A stretch of 17,714 nucleotides of DNA from Veillonella sp. (GCF_019414865.1 NZ_DXLG01000031.1:1-17714); one strand, 5' to 3'; counted from the first letter of the stretch, positions 1 through 8,261 are shown. Notes: generated by a model from the sequence alone, not told the origin. A program made the numbers and translations.

Positions 1-329
1 TCCATGTGTTTAGGCTAGTAAATAATATGTGTCCAGGAAAATGGGTACATATCATAATAGGCGGCTTTTTTCATAATTATTAATTCTTGATATTATTTAG
101 CATCTCAACTTTTATGCTTTGTAAAGTTTAAATAAATAGTTTTATATGATAACCAAGAATGATATATAGAAAGATACATAAAAAGGGGCTGTTGTATTTA
201 ATAAGAAAAGCTGAGCATGACTTCTATGCGACTTTACCTTTACTTTGGATTTCATTTCATGAAATCTTATGTTCAGGACTAAGTGATATATGGGCCTTTT
301 CTCCTTAGTCCGATTGTATTTTATAGAAA
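1..329. other. Gene-free left margin with small inverted repeats
   Basis: No convincing coding region is present; stops are frequent in all frames and no start carries a good ribosome binding site. Two structures can be seen. GGACTAAG at 276-283 pairs with CTTAGTCC at 304-311 around a 20-nt loop. The stretch at 228-249 (GCGACTTTAC followed after a few bases by TTTGGA) resembles the core of the family 2 palindromes in the dnaA-rpmH gap, and its flanks (about 209-224 and 261-281) pair imperfectly. The gene that ends or begins to the left of this window cannot be identified. Confidence 0.5.
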
Positions 330-425
330 ATAGATGGGGCCACTTGTTTCATGACTTTGGCTCTGCGGAGCCCAAAGGGCGTAGTCAGACCCGGCCGGTG
401 GAATGAAACAAGTGGTCCCATCTAT
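330..425 (-). repeat. Family 1 palindromic element, copy A (23-bp arms, 49-nt core)
   Basis: Arms 330-352 and 403-425 are complementary over 23 bp with a single non-Watson-Crick pair (G339 with T416). Between them, 353-401 reads on the minus strand as a 49-nt core that begins CCACCGGCC and ends GCCAAAGTC. This core aligns without gaps to 15570-15618 (about 40 of 49 identical), while the arms of the two copies are unrelated. The core itself folds: CTTTGG-CTC near 354-363 pairs with GAGCCCAAAG at 368-377 with one bulged base. The element begins 10 bp beyond the stop of the YbjQ-family gene, so it would sit in that gene's 3' untranslated region and could stop transcription, although the T-rich run after it is weak. 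Confidence 0.75.
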
Positions 426-434
426 CAATTCTTA

Positions 435-752
435 TTAAACTACAACAGCTGTACCATTGCATGTGACCATGAGCATGCCATTTTCTGCACCTACTGTACT
501 GTATTGGAAGGATACACCGATAACAGCATTAGCACCCATTTTAGAAGCCCGTTGAGACATTTCATCAAGGGCTGCTTGGCGCGCACTCATCAAAGAATTT
601 TCATAGCTGCCACTACGGCCACCAACGATGTCGCGAATGCCAGACATAAAGTCTTTCACAAAGTTACGGCCTTCTACGACCTCACCAAATACGATACCTT
701 TATATTCTTGAACTGGTTTATTTTCAATATGCATAGTTGTAGTAATAATCAT
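435..752 (-). CDS. YbjQ/UPF0145 family protein
   Basis: A 105-residue protein with the look of the YbjQ (PF01906, 'putative heavy-metal-binding') family: an N-terminal beta strand, the segment GIVFGEVVEGRNFVKD, a helical stretch rich in Ala and Met (SARQAALDEMSQRASKMGANA) and a final VIGVSFQY strand. The length matches the family. The family forms small oligomeric rings, but its function is not established and the metal-binding label is weak. The start at 752 is supported by GAAAGG about 9 nt upstream. A separate sigma-A-type promoter lies at 792-820 and a terminator isolates it from lysP, so it appears monocistronic. The palindromic element A starts just past its stop codon. Confidence 0.85.
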   Translation of the reverse strand: MIITTTMHIENKPVQEYKGIVFGEVVEGRNFVKDFMSGIRDIVGGRSGSYENSLMSARQAALDEMSQRASKMGANAVIGVSFQYSTVGAENGMLMVTCNGTAVVV

Positions 753-791
753 AATTGTATCCTTTCTAATTGACTACAATATATTTGATTT

Positions 792-820
792 ATTATAGCA
801 AGGCTTTCACAGAAATACAA
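792..820 (-). promoter_or_regulatory. Promoter of the YbjQ-family gene
   Basis: On the minus strand TTGTAT (815-820) and TATAAT (792-797) are separated by exactly 17 bp. The -10 is a perfect consensus hexamer, and the start codon follows about 40 nt further on. It lies just past the lysP terminator, which fits an independent transcription unit. Confidence 0.75.
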
Positions 821-823
821 TCA

Positions 824-864
824 CAAAAAAAGACCTGTTCACTACATTCATAATGAACAGGTCT
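824..864 (-). terminator. Rho-independent terminator after lysP
   Basis: On the minus strand AGACCTGTTCA (854-864) pairs perfectly with TGAACAGGTCT (831-841) across a 12-nt loop and is followed by seven T residues (830-824). It starts 12 bp past the lysP stop codon, so it closes the long dnaA-to-lysP minus-strand gene string. Confidence 0.93.
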
Positions 865-876
865 AATTATATGTTT

Positions 877-2358
877 TTATCGATCAAAATCGCGGTCTAG
901 GTTAACCTCTTTCAATGGAACAAGTTTTGTTTTCTTGATGTATTTATAACCTAAGTATACTGCGAAGAAGATTGGCAATCCGATGTATGCAACGGATACG
1001 CCATACCAGTCGATTGTATCGCCTGTGAAAGCGGAGTAGTTTTGACCAGCAATGATGATGACGCAAAGAATGAACGCCAAGATTGGGCCAATTGGGAACA
1101 ACCACGCTTTGTAAGGTAATTCTTTAAGATCTCTACCTTGTGCAATGAAGGCACGGCGGAAGCGATAGTGAGAAACAGCGATACCAACCCATGCTATAAA
1201 ACCGCAAAGACCAGAAATATTAACAATCCAAGTATATGCAGTACCTTCGCCGATAAAGCTTGTAAGGAATGCAAATAAACCGATTGCTGTAGTTAAAATT
1301 AACGCTGGCACTGGAACACCATGTTTATTAAGCTTAGTGAAGATTTTTGGTGCTTGCCCTTCTTTAGCAAGTGCATATAGCATACGAGTAGAAGAATAAA
1401 GACCAGAGTTACCAGCACTAAGTACTGCCGTTAAAATGATAGCATTGATAAAGCTAGCAGCAAAAGCAAAACCAAATCGGTCAAATACGAGTGTAAATGG
1501 AGAAATAGATACATTCTCTACACTAGAATTCAATAAATTTGGATCAGTATAAGGAATTAAGAAACCGATAACTATGAAAGCACCAATATAGAACAATAAT
1601 ATACGCCAGAAAATAGAATTAATCGCCTTTGGCACATTCTTTTCTGGATTTTCTGCTTCACCAGCGGCTACACCGATAAGCTCAGTACCTTGGAATGAGA
1701 AACCAGCCACCATGAAGATAGCAAGAATAGATTCCCAACCACCTACGAATGGTGCTTCCCCTACTGTCCAGTTCGCAAATCCTGGAGATGTGCCTCCAAT
1801 GCCAAAGATAAGCATAAAGCCACAGAACAGGAATACGAATACGGTAATAACCTTGATGCTAGAGAATACATATTCACTTTCACCAAAGGAACGAGTCGAT
1901 AAATAGTTCAAGCCGAATAAAACGAGCAAGAACAAAGCAGACCATACGATGGCAGGCACATCAGGGAACCAATATTTCATGATCAGCGCCCCTGCTAATA
2001 CTTCAGCAGCCAAGGTAATAGCCCAGTTAAACCAGTAGTTCCAACCTAAGGCAAAACCAAAGGCAGGATCTACATAGCGTTTTGCATAAGTCCCGAAGGA
2101 ACCTGGAATCGGCAAGTACGTAGCCATTTCCCCAAGAGATGTCATGAGGAAGTACACCATGATACCGATGAGGCCATAAGCCACTAGCGCACCACCAGGG
2201 CCTGCTGTACTTACTACTTCACCACCAGCTACGAATAAGCCAGTACCGATAGCGCCACCTAAAGCGATCATGTTCATATGACGTGCTTTTAGGGAACGTT
2301 TTAAATGTTGATCTTTATTAGAGGTAAACTCTACATTATTATTTTGATTTTCAGCCAT
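877..2358 (-). CDS. lysP: LysP-type amino acid permease (APC superfamily)
   Basis: A 493-residue integral membrane protein of the amino acid transporter (AAT) family, most like E. coli lysine-specific permease LysP, which imports lysine with protons. Visible hallmarks are LKARHMNMIALGGAIGTGLF at residues 23-42, the TM3 motif YFLMTSLGEMA, GFALGWNYWFNWA, and the conserved loop GFSFQGTELIGVAAGEAENP around 220-240. It has roughly twelve hydrophobic segments and the family's usual length. AGAGGTG precedes the ATG. The start lies only 10 bp past the gyrB stop, so the two are probably cotranscribed, an unusual pairing because gyrA more often follows gyrB. Lysine as substrate is inferred from overall resemblance. 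Arginine or another cationic amino acid is possible. Confidence 0.88.
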   Translation of the reverse strand: MAENQNNNVEFTSNKDQHLKRSLKARHMNMIALGGAIGTGLFVAGGEVVSTAGPGGALVAYGLIGIMVYFLMTSLGEMATYLPIPGSFGTYAKRYVDPAFGFALGWNYWFNWAITLAAEVLAGALIMKYWFPDVPAIVWSALFLLVLFGLNYLSTRSFGESEYVFSSIKVITVFVFLFCGFMLIFGIGGTSPGFANWTVGEAPFVGGWESILAIFMVAGFSFQGTELIGVAAGEAENPEKNVPKAINSIFWRILLFYIGAFIVIGFLIPYTDPNLLNSSVENVSISPFTLVFDRFGFAFAASFINAIILTAVLSAGNSGLYSSTRMLYALAKEGQAPKIFTKLNKHGVPVPALILTTAIGLFAFLTSFIGEGTAYTWIVNISGLCGFIAWVGIAVSHYRFRRAFIAQGRDLKELPYKAWLFPIGPILAFILCVIIIAGQNYSAFTGDTIDWYGVSVAYIGLPIFFAVYLGYKYIKKTKLVPLKEVNLDRDFDR

Positions 2359-2368
2359 GGGTCACCTC

Positions 2369-4270
2369 TTATAAATCCAGATTACGCACGTATTTTGCGT
2401 TATCTTCAATAAATTTACGACGAGGTTCTACCTTATCGCCCATGAGAACTGTAAAGATTTTATCAGCTTCGATGGAGTCCTCTAAGCTAACTTGTAAAAT
2501 CGTACGATTTTCAGGATTCATTGTAGTTTCCCATAATTGTTCAGGATTCATTTCACCTAAACCTTTGTAACGTTGGATGGTAATACCATCACGACCTACT
2601 TCATCAAGTTTAGCTGTAAGCTCCGCATCAGAGTATACATACCAGTGGGATTTACCCTTCTTGATTTGGTACAACGGTGGTTGAGCAATGTAGATATGAC
2701 CTTCCTCTACCAATGGTTTCATATAGCGGTAGAAGAATGTTAATAACAAGGTACGGATATGAGCGCCGTCAACGTCCGCATCTGTCATGATGATAATCTT
2801 GTTATAACGGGATTTTGTAATATCAAACTCTTCCCCAATACCAGTACCGAATGCAGTGATCATGGAGCGAATTTCGTTATTAGCTAAAATCTTATCAAGG
2901 CGCGCTTTTTCTACGTTAAGGATTTTACCACGCAATGGCAAAATCGCTTGGTAACGACGATCGCGACCTTGTTTTGCAGAACCGCCCGCAGAGTCACCTT
3001 CGACTAGATAAATTTCAGTCATAGATGTATCTTTTTCAGAGCAATCTGCCAATTTACCAGGAAGGCTAGATACTTCCAAGGCATTTTTACGGCGCGTTAA
3101 GTCGCGGGCTTTACGAGCTGCCTCACGAGCACGGCTTGCCATAGTCGCTTTTTCAATGATTTTCTTCGCATCTTGCGGATGTTCTTCGAAGAATGTCTTA
3201 AGACCTTCAGATACGATAACGTCTGTAATACCTTTAACTTCGCTATTGCCAAGTTTAGTTTTAGTTTGGCCTTCAAATTGAGGTTCCAATACTTTTACAG
3301 ATACAACAGCTGTCAAACCTTCACGTACGTCTTCACCGGAAAGGTTGGACTCATTTTCCTTGATCAAACCAGCTTTACGACCGTAATCATTGAGGGTACG
3401 AGTCAAGGCAGCACGGAAACCAGAAAGGTGAGTACCACCGTCAATGGTATTGATGTTATTTACGAAGGACAACAAGTTTTCGCTGTAGCTATCGTTATAT
3501 TGCAATGCAACGTCTACAACTACGTCGTCTTTTGTACTTTCAATGTAAATTACAGTTGGGTTTACTACTTCTTTATTTTCGTTCAAGAAGGTAATGAAAG
3601 AACTCAAACCACCTTCGTAGTGGAAGCTTTCAACACGAGGTTCCTCTTGACGCAAATCGCTCAATGTAATGCGAAGGCCTTTATTAAGGAATGCCAATTC
3701 TTGTAAACGAATTTTCAATGTATCAAAGTTGAATACAGTAGTTTCAAAGATTTCAGCATCTGGCTTGAAGATAACGGTAGTACCAGTACCTTCTGCTTTA
3801 CCGATTTCATGTAATTCAGAAGTTTTATGACCACGAGAAAAGGAAATCTCTTGAACGATACCATTTTGAGCTACTTGAACCTTAGTCCATTCACTCAACG
3901 CATTTACTACGGAAATACCTACGCCGTGAAGGCCACCAGAAACCTTGTAGCCGCCACCGCCAAATTTACCGCCAGCATGCAATTTTGTTAATACTAACTC
4001 TACCGCAGACATACCGGATTCATGCATCCCTGTAGGGATACCACGACCATCATCGACAACAGTAATACTGTTATCTTTATTAATGGATACTTCGATATGT
4101 GTAGCGTAACCTGCGAGCGCTTCGTCAACAGAGTTATCTACTACTTCATAAACGAGGTGATGTAAACCGCGAATGGACGTACTACCAATGTACATACCAG
4201 GGCGTTTACGTACCGCGTCAAGACCCTCGAGAACCTGTATATTCTGAGCGCCATAATTTTCTTCAGGCAT
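2369..4270 (-). CDS. gyrB: DNA gyrase subunit B
   Basis: The ATPase subunit of DNA gyrase, which with GyrA introduces negative supercoils. From the ATG at 4270 it is 633 residues, normal for Gram-positive-type GyrB. The GHKL ATPase motifs are present: EVVDNSVDEA (42-51), DDGRGIP (73-79) and GGLHGVG (112-118). The TOPRIM acidic motifs follow: EGDSAGG (424-430) and DADVDGAH (497-504), then RYKGLGEMN near the C terminus. PLRGKILNVEKA favours GyrB over ParE. The reading frame is open seven codons further upstream, but AGGAGG lies 10 nt before the 4270 ATG and so decides the start. remB ends 75 bp upstream and lysP begins 10 bp downstream. gyrA is not in the window. Confidence 0.98.
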   Translation of the reverse strand: MPEENYGAQNIQVLEGLDAVRKRPGMYIGSTSIRGLHHLVYEVVDNSVDEALAGYATHIEVSINKDNSITVVDDGRGIPTGMHESGMSAVELVLTKLHAGGKFGGGGYKVSGGLHGVGISVVNALSEWTKVQVAQNGIVQEISFSRGHKTSELHEIGKAEGTGTTVIFKPDAEIFETTVFNFDTLKIRLQELAFLNKGLRITLSDLRQEEPRVESFHYEGGLSSFITFLNENKEVVNPTVIYIESTKDDVVVDVALQYNDSYSENLLSFVNNINTIDGGTHLSGFRAALTRTLNDYGRKAGLIKENESNLSGEDVREGLTAVVSVKVLEPQFEGQTKTKLGNSEVKGITDVIVSEGLKTFFEEHPQDAKKIIEKATMASRAREAARKARDLTRRKNALEVSSLPGKLADCSEKDTSMTEIYLVEGDSAGGSAKQGRDRRYQAILPLRGKILNVEKARLDKILANNEIRSMITAFGTGIGEEFDITKSRYNKIIIMTDADVDGAHIRTLLLTFFYRYMKPLVEEGHIYIAQPPLYQIKKGKSHWYVYSDAELTAKLDEVGRDGITIQRYKGLGEMNPEQLWETTMNPENRTILQVSLEDSIEADKIFTVLMGDKVEPRRKFIEDNAKYVRNLDL

Positions 4271-4345
4271 GAAACAAACTCCTCCTAACAATCTATCACA
4301 CTGTACTGGATTGAAATTTGGTACAACACATGTACAGAATAAATC

Positions 4346-4594
4346 TTATCTCTTTATTATACTATAAAACTCATCAATTCGTCTCATTAAAGTCTTAATA
4401 CTAACACCAGATCCATAAACGCAATCATCTGTGACCACATAGGTCTTGATCTGCTCCTCTGGTACCATGGCGATATACTCTAAGCTTTCATAGTGATGAA
4501 TAGGACTTTTATGGGATTTTCCGCCCTTGGCGTGCACCATAGTAATGATGGATTCGATAGGCACGGAAACGGTATCCCCAATATGAACGTACAT
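4346..4594 (-). CDS. remB: RemB-like (DUF370) small DNA-binding regulator
   Basis: An 82-residue protein starting MYVHIGDTVSVPIESII, which resembles B. subtilis RemB (YaaB), a DUF370 protein encoded at the same place between recF and gyrB. The later segment KTYVVTDDCVYGSGVSIKTLMRR matches the family pattern of a beta strand followed by a 'YxSxxSxxTLxxR'-like helix. The related RemA is a DNA-binding activator of biofilm matrix genes in Bacillus. The role of RemB homologues elsewhere is poorly known, so the regulatory function here is inferred from family and position. AGGAGGC lies upstream of the ATG. It begins 13 bp after the dciA-like stop, consistent with one operon. Confidence 0.85.
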   Translation of the reverse strand: MYVHIGDTVSVPIESIITMVHAKGGKSHKSPIHHYESLEYIAMVPEEQIKTYVVTDDCVYGSGVSIKTLMRRIDEFYSIIKR

Positions 4595-4607
4595 AGGAAT
4601 GCCTCCT

Positions 4608-5510
4608 CTACTTTTCTAATGTCCCATTTAATGAATCGATTTTCCGCTGTTCCTCTTCAGCAAGGAACTTAGATCGATATTTGTTGCACAAATTAATAAC
4701 GTGCTGGTCCGTTAGCTCATCAGGCTTCTTATGAGTGATGAGCATAGCCACCATATACATATGACGGCGATTAATGGACCCTTTATAAATTTTATCTAAG
4801 TAAAAGTATATAGATTCCCGCATGGCTTCTGCAAAGTCTGGGAAGGTACATTGTATAAATTGCTGACAGTCGCTGTATTTAAAGTACGGATACTTTCTAA
4901 TAACTGCCTTAATGTCCTTAATATGAGCTCGATGCAATTCATATTCACAGGTCGGACAGATTTCTTTTTTAGATTCCATATGCATGCCACATCGACCACA
5001 ACGATGATACCCATGCTGCTCTAAATAGATTTCCCGCTTTCGAGCCGTAATTTGTACTTTTCTAAAAGCAGCCTTTAATTCTTCGTTATCTGTCTTCTCT
5101 AACGATTTATCGATGGCTTCTACGTCTTCTTTTGAAAGCACGATATCTGCAAAATTAATCTTTTTAGATTCCCCTATTTTGTCAGGAAGAGATATAGACG
5201 TATTGATGTCTGCTTTCACATAGCTCTGACGTTTCATGATAAAGCGAATATCTTTGATGACCTCTTGATGGTAATATTTGTTTATCGCCTCAATGATACG
5301 CCGTTTTTGCATCTGTAGTTCCTGCATCCACATGGAGTTATCTGCACTAATTACCATGTCTGGAGGCTTAATAGACACAATTTTTGTATGCTCCGCAATG
5401 ACATCGCCCACTACATCACGCCACTTGTGAACGAGGGTATTTAATTTATATTGTTCCAGTAAATTCAGTTTTGATAAGGCCTTTGGTAAACAAAGATCAA
5501 GGCTGTCCAT
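4608..5510 (-). CDS. dciA: DciA-like DUF721 protein with C-terminal zinc-ribbon extension
   Basis: From the ATG at 5510 this is a 300-residue protein. Residues 1-95 fit DUF721: an N-terminal helix (LPKALSKLNLLEQYKL), VHKWRDVVGDVIAEHTKIVSI, then the strand-turn-helix SADNSMWMQELQMQKRRIIEAIN. DUF721 defines DciA, the ancestral bacterial helicase-associated factor, and its gene lies between recF and gyrB in actinobacteria, as here. Beyond a charged linker is a four-cysteine ribbon (Cys171, 174, 185, 188; CGRCG and CPTC) and about 110 further residues I do not recognise. Most DciA proteins lack this tail. A GTG seven codons upstream is possible, but GGGGGAAAGG sits directly before the 5510 ATG. 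The start overlaps the recF end by 14 bp, suggesting translational coupling. Confidence 0.8.
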   Translation of the reverse strand: MDSLDLCLPKALSKLNLLEQYKLNTLVHKWRDVVGDVIAEHTKIVSIKPPDMVISADNSMWMQELQMQKRRIIEAINKYYHQEVIKDIRFIMKRQSYVKADINTSISLPDKIGESKKINFADIVLSKEDVEAIDKSLEKTDNEELKAAFRKVQITARKREIYLEQHGYHRCGRCGMHMESKKEICPTCEYELHRAHIKDIKAVIRKYPYFKYSDCQQFIQCTFPDFAEAMRESIYFYLDKIYKGSINRRHMYMVAMLITHKKPDELTDQHVINLCNKYRSKFLAEEEQRKIDSLNGTLEK

Positions 5511-6597
5511 ACTGAACCTTTCCCCCTTCACAAGAAATAAATTGAACCGATTTCAAATCTTTAAAATCATGAATGTCTGTAGTAGTAATAAATGTTTGAA
5601 TACGTTTATGAATAAACTGCAATAAATTCGCTCGTCTCGATTCATCAAGTTCGCTCAATACATCGTCTAGTAGCAGAACTGGATATTCCCCAACCTCGGA
5701 CTTAATAAACTCAAGCTCGCTCAACTTTAAGGACAATACAGCCGTTCGTTGCTGCCCTTGGGATCCAAATTTCTTTAAATCCATCGCATCGGAAAAGAAT
5801 CGTAAATCATCGCGATGAGGACCTACGCTAGTGGTCATCCGATGACGATCCTGCGGCAACGCTGCTTTAATGCGCTCGTAAAAGCCTTCCTTTGTAAATT
5901 CTAAGGATCCATTATCCATATATGGCTGTTCATAACCAATGGTCAAATTCTCGAGGCCACCCGTCAATTTGCGGTTCATCAAATCGATGAGAAGATTGAT
6001 TTTCTTTAAGCTTTCTAATCGTTTCTTTACGATAAAACTCGCCATATCGGCTAATTGCAAATCCCATTCTTCAAGAGGAATGTTCTGCTTACCTCTATAT
6101 TCCTTAAGGATCGCATTGCGCTGCTGTAATAACCGATTATACTGCATCAACTGATGATAATAGGTAGCACTCGTCTGAGAGATTTCCATATCGAGAAAAC
6201 GTCTACGTCCTGACGGCGTTCCTTTGATGAGCTGTAAATCTTCAGGACAGAAGATAACTGTATTTAATGTACCAATCAATTCTTTTTGAGATATTTTAGT
6301 ATCGTTTAAACGAATATCCTTAGGACCTTGACGGAATAACTTAATATTTACCTTTTGAGGTGTATCCTTTTTCTCGAACTTAACGACAATGCCTGCTTCC
6401 TCAGCATTGAACATGAGCATATCCGATGTATCGTTGGTCCGATGGCTTTTACCAATGGTACCCACATAAATCGATTCGAGGATATTAGTCTTACCAGCCC
6501 CATTGGTGCCGTGCAAAACGATAATCTCCGGATTAAACTGAATCGTTACATCCTTATAATTACGAAACTGGAATAATTGCAGTGAGTCAATTCTCAC
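5497..6597 (-). CDS. recF: Recombination mediator RecF
   Basis: A 366-residue SMC-like ATPase of the RecFOR pathway, which loads RecA at single-stranded gaps. The Walker A motif is GTNGAGKT (30-37), followed by FCPEDLQLIKG (116-126), the ABC-type signature SQGQQR (279-284) and Walker B LLLDDVLSELD (308-318). Length is typical. The start codon is GTG, chosen because AGGAGG lies 9 nt upstream, inside the end of the preceding S4 gene. The two genes are only 3 bp apart, and the 3' end overlaps the dciA-like start, so translation of the block is probably coupled. Confidence 0.97.
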   Translation of the reverse strand: MRIDSLQLFQFRNYKDVTIQFNPEIIVLHGTNGAGKTNILESIYVGTIGKSHRTNDTSDMLMFNAEEAGIVVKFEKKDTPQKVNIKLFRQGPKDIRLNDTKISQKELIGTLNTVIFCPEDLQLIKGTPSGRRRFLDMEISQTSATYYHQLMQYNRLLQQRNAILKEYRGKQNIPLEEWDLQLADMASFIVKKRLESLKKINLLIDLMNRKLTGGLENLTIGYEQPYMDNGSLEFTKEGFYERIKAALPQDRHRMTTSVGPHRDDLRFFSDAMDLKKFGSQGQQRTAVLSLKLSELEFIKSEVGEYPVLLLDDVLSELDESRRANLLQFIHKRIQTFITTTDIHDFKDLKSVQFISCEGGKVQYGQP

Positions 6598-6600
6598 CGA

Positions 6601-6834
6601 TTAATCCTCCTCTTGAGTAATCACGAGATCTACATCGAGACCTTCGCAAGAAATCACATCCCCAACACGGCATTTCTTGCGCTTTTCTGTGATAACTTGA
6701 CCATTCAAAGTAAGGATGCCTTCATCGATAAAGGATTTAATTTGACCACCTGTTTCGATGATACCTTCTAACTTCAACAACTGATCAATTTGAATGTACT
6801 CCGTATGAATGGTTACCTGCTGTTGCTCTTTCAT
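6601..6834 (-). CDS. yaaA: S4-domain RNA-binding protein (YaaA type)
   Basis: A 77-residue protein consisting of little more than one S4 RNA-binding domain: IQIDQLLKLEGIIETGG, then IKSFIDEGILTLNGQ and a strand pair around KCRVGDVISCEG. It matches the small S4 protein that sits between dnaN and recF in Bacillus (YaaA), for which roles in ribosome assembly have been proposed. No catalytic domain is attached. AGGAGG precedes the ATG at a good distance. It begins about 300 bp after dnaN, a gap filled with hairpins, so it may have its own promoter or be read from dnaN. Confidence 0.9.
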   Translation of the reverse strand: MKEQQQVTIHTEYIQIDQLLKLEGIIETGGQIKSFIDEGILTLNGQVITEKRKKCRVGDVISCEGLDVDLVITQEED

Positions 6835-7134
6835 AACGTCCTCCTATAGTGGACAATTTATAACTATATGGGAATTAGGTAACGATGACTTTTACTCATC
6901 ATTACCTAATATAGATTTGTATATTAATTCAATAAAATATACAACGTAGTGATTGTATTATCAATAAACTAATAATAGACTGACTTTAACATTATTAATT
7001 ATTTAGTACCAGAGTACAGTTCCTCACTGTGAATTTTCTTTAGGCTACGTTGTAGCCTAGAAAATTTTACGTTCGGAACAAAGTGATGCAGTGTCCCTGT
7101 CGTCGCAAGCTCCTCCATTGACTACTGCCCTACT
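6835..7134. other. dnaN-yaaA gap with three successive hairpins
   Basis: No gene is visible here. Three inverted repeats follow one another. (1) 7080-7136: AAAGT and GCAGTGTC on the left pair with GACTACTGC and ACTTT on the right, the last overlapping the dnaN stop codon. (2) 7032-7069: a stem closing on AGGCTAC-GTT-GTAGCCT (7042-7058), extended by ATTTTC/GAAAAT beyond a two-base bulge. (3) 6875-6909: TTAGGTAACGATGA pairs with TCATCATTACCTAA around a 7-nt loop, with one mismatch. None is followed by a convincing T-run on the dnaN-reading strand. They may shape 3' ends or attenuate yaaA-recF transcription rather than act as simple terminators. Confidence 0.65.
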
Positions 7135-8247
7135 TTATGCATTCGTACGAACTGGTGTTACTACGTATGTATAGTTCGGATTATTATCTTGGCGAATAAC
7201 AACTGGACCATTTTGTTTTAAGAACAAGTGGATATTGTCGCCTGTGCTATGGCGCAAGATATCAGAGATATAACGACCATTGAAGGAGATTGTGAAAGGT
7301 GTGCCTTTAAATTCAACAGCTACGTCTTCTTTTGCCATACCGATTTCAGTATTTTGAGTAGACAATGTTACATTACTTTCAGCCCAATCATAACGAATTA
7401 CGTTATAGCTGATGTCTTTAGCCAACAAGGATACGCGGTCAACGGCACCAGCGAATTCGCGGAGGTCAATAACAGCGCTAGAGTCGAATTGGGAAGGAAT
7501 AACCTTTTCATATTCAGGGTATGTGCCTTCAATTAAACGAGAAATAATGTAAATCGATTCAAAGTTGAAAACGATTTGTGTGCGGTTCCAAATGATGTTG
7601 ATCATCGCTGGATTATCTGTTGGTAACAAACGAGATACTTCAGCCAACGTTTTTGTAGGAATGATAGCACGCATTGGCGTAGTTGCTGGTTCATCGATAG
7701 TAATTTTCTTAACAGCCATGCGGTGTGTATCAGTGGCAACCATTGTTACTTCGTTTTCTTTAATTTCAAGAAGAGCACCAGTAAATACAGGACGATCTTC
7801 GTCAGTAGCAGCTGCATAGTTTGTTAAATCGATGAGTTCTTTCATAGCAAAGCTATCAATGTTTACATGATCTTGGTCGTGAATTTGTTCAACCAAGGAG
7901 AAATCATCTGGATGTAATGTTACGAGGTTGAATTCAGAAGAACCTGATGTGATTGTTAAAGAATTTCCGTCCTCTGGTTTGTAAAGTTCAATAGTATCTC
8001 CAGGCAATTTGCGGATTAACTCTTGGAAATAACGGGAACCAACTACTAATGTACCAGGTTCTTTGATGTCGCCATCGATGGTTAAACGAATACCGAGTTC
8101 AAAGTCGTTACCTTGCAATTCTACTTGGCCATTTTTTGTTGTCATGTAGATAGCACCTGGTAAATTGGAACTTGTTTTATTTTGAGATACCTTTTGCAAT
8201 ACGTTGATTGCTTTTTGGAGATTTGCTTTTGGGAATGTAATATGCAT
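7135..8247 (-). CDS. dnaN: DNA polymerase III beta sliding clamp
   Basis: The 370-residue ring-forming processivity clamp. It begins MHITFPKANLQKAINVLQKV, has the second-domain segment TDTHRMAVKKI, and ends YTYVVTPVRTNA, the canonical C-terminal strand next to the peptide-binding pocket. Length and placement after dnaA are standard. AAGGAG stands about 8 nt before the ATG. The 334-bp gap to dnaA is occupied by origin signals, so any dnaN promoter in it must coexist with DNA unwinding. Confidence 0.97.
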   Translation of the reverse strand: MHITFPKANLQKAINVLQKVSQNKTSSNLPGAIYMTTKNGQVELQGNDFELGIRLTIDGDIKEPGTLVVGSRYFQELIRKLPGDTIELYKPEDGNSLTITSGSSEFNLVTLHPDDFSLVEQIHDQDHVNIDSFAMKELIDLTNYAAATDEDRPVFTGALLEIKENEVTMVATDTHRMAVKKITIDEPATTPMRAIIPTKTLAEVSRLLPTDNPAMINIIWNRTQIVFNFESIYIISRLIEGTYPEYEKVIPSQFDSSAVIDLREFAGAVDRVSLLAKDISYNVIRYDWAESNVTLSTQNTEIGMAKEDVAVEFKGTPFTISFNGRYISDILRHSTGDNIHLFLKQNGPVVIRQDNNPNYTYVVTPVRTNA

Positions 8248-8261
8248 ATATAACTCCTTTT

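Noticed and set aside
32..91. Minus-strand 19-codon frame starting MKKAAYYDMY in the left margin
   Set aside because: It is short, has no SD and no family resemblance. The start resembles a signal-peptide-like MKK only by chance.
351..773. 140-codon plus-strand reading frame over the left repeat and YbjQ gene
   Set aside because: It is antisense to a recognisable YbjQ-family gene that has its own promoter and SD, and its N-terminal part is translated palindrome.
3173..3706. 177-codon plus-strand reading frame
   Set aside because: It lies antisense within gyrB, with no SD and a Phe/Thr-rich nonsense-like product.
4271..4291. Upstream GyrB start adding seven residues
   Set aside because: AGGAGG lies inside that extension, correctly spaced for the ATG at 4270, and GyrB proteins usually begin close to this point.
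6875..6909. Intrinsic terminator between dnaN and yaaA
   Set aside because: The stem is good but no T-run follows it on either strand, so I list it only as a hairpin.
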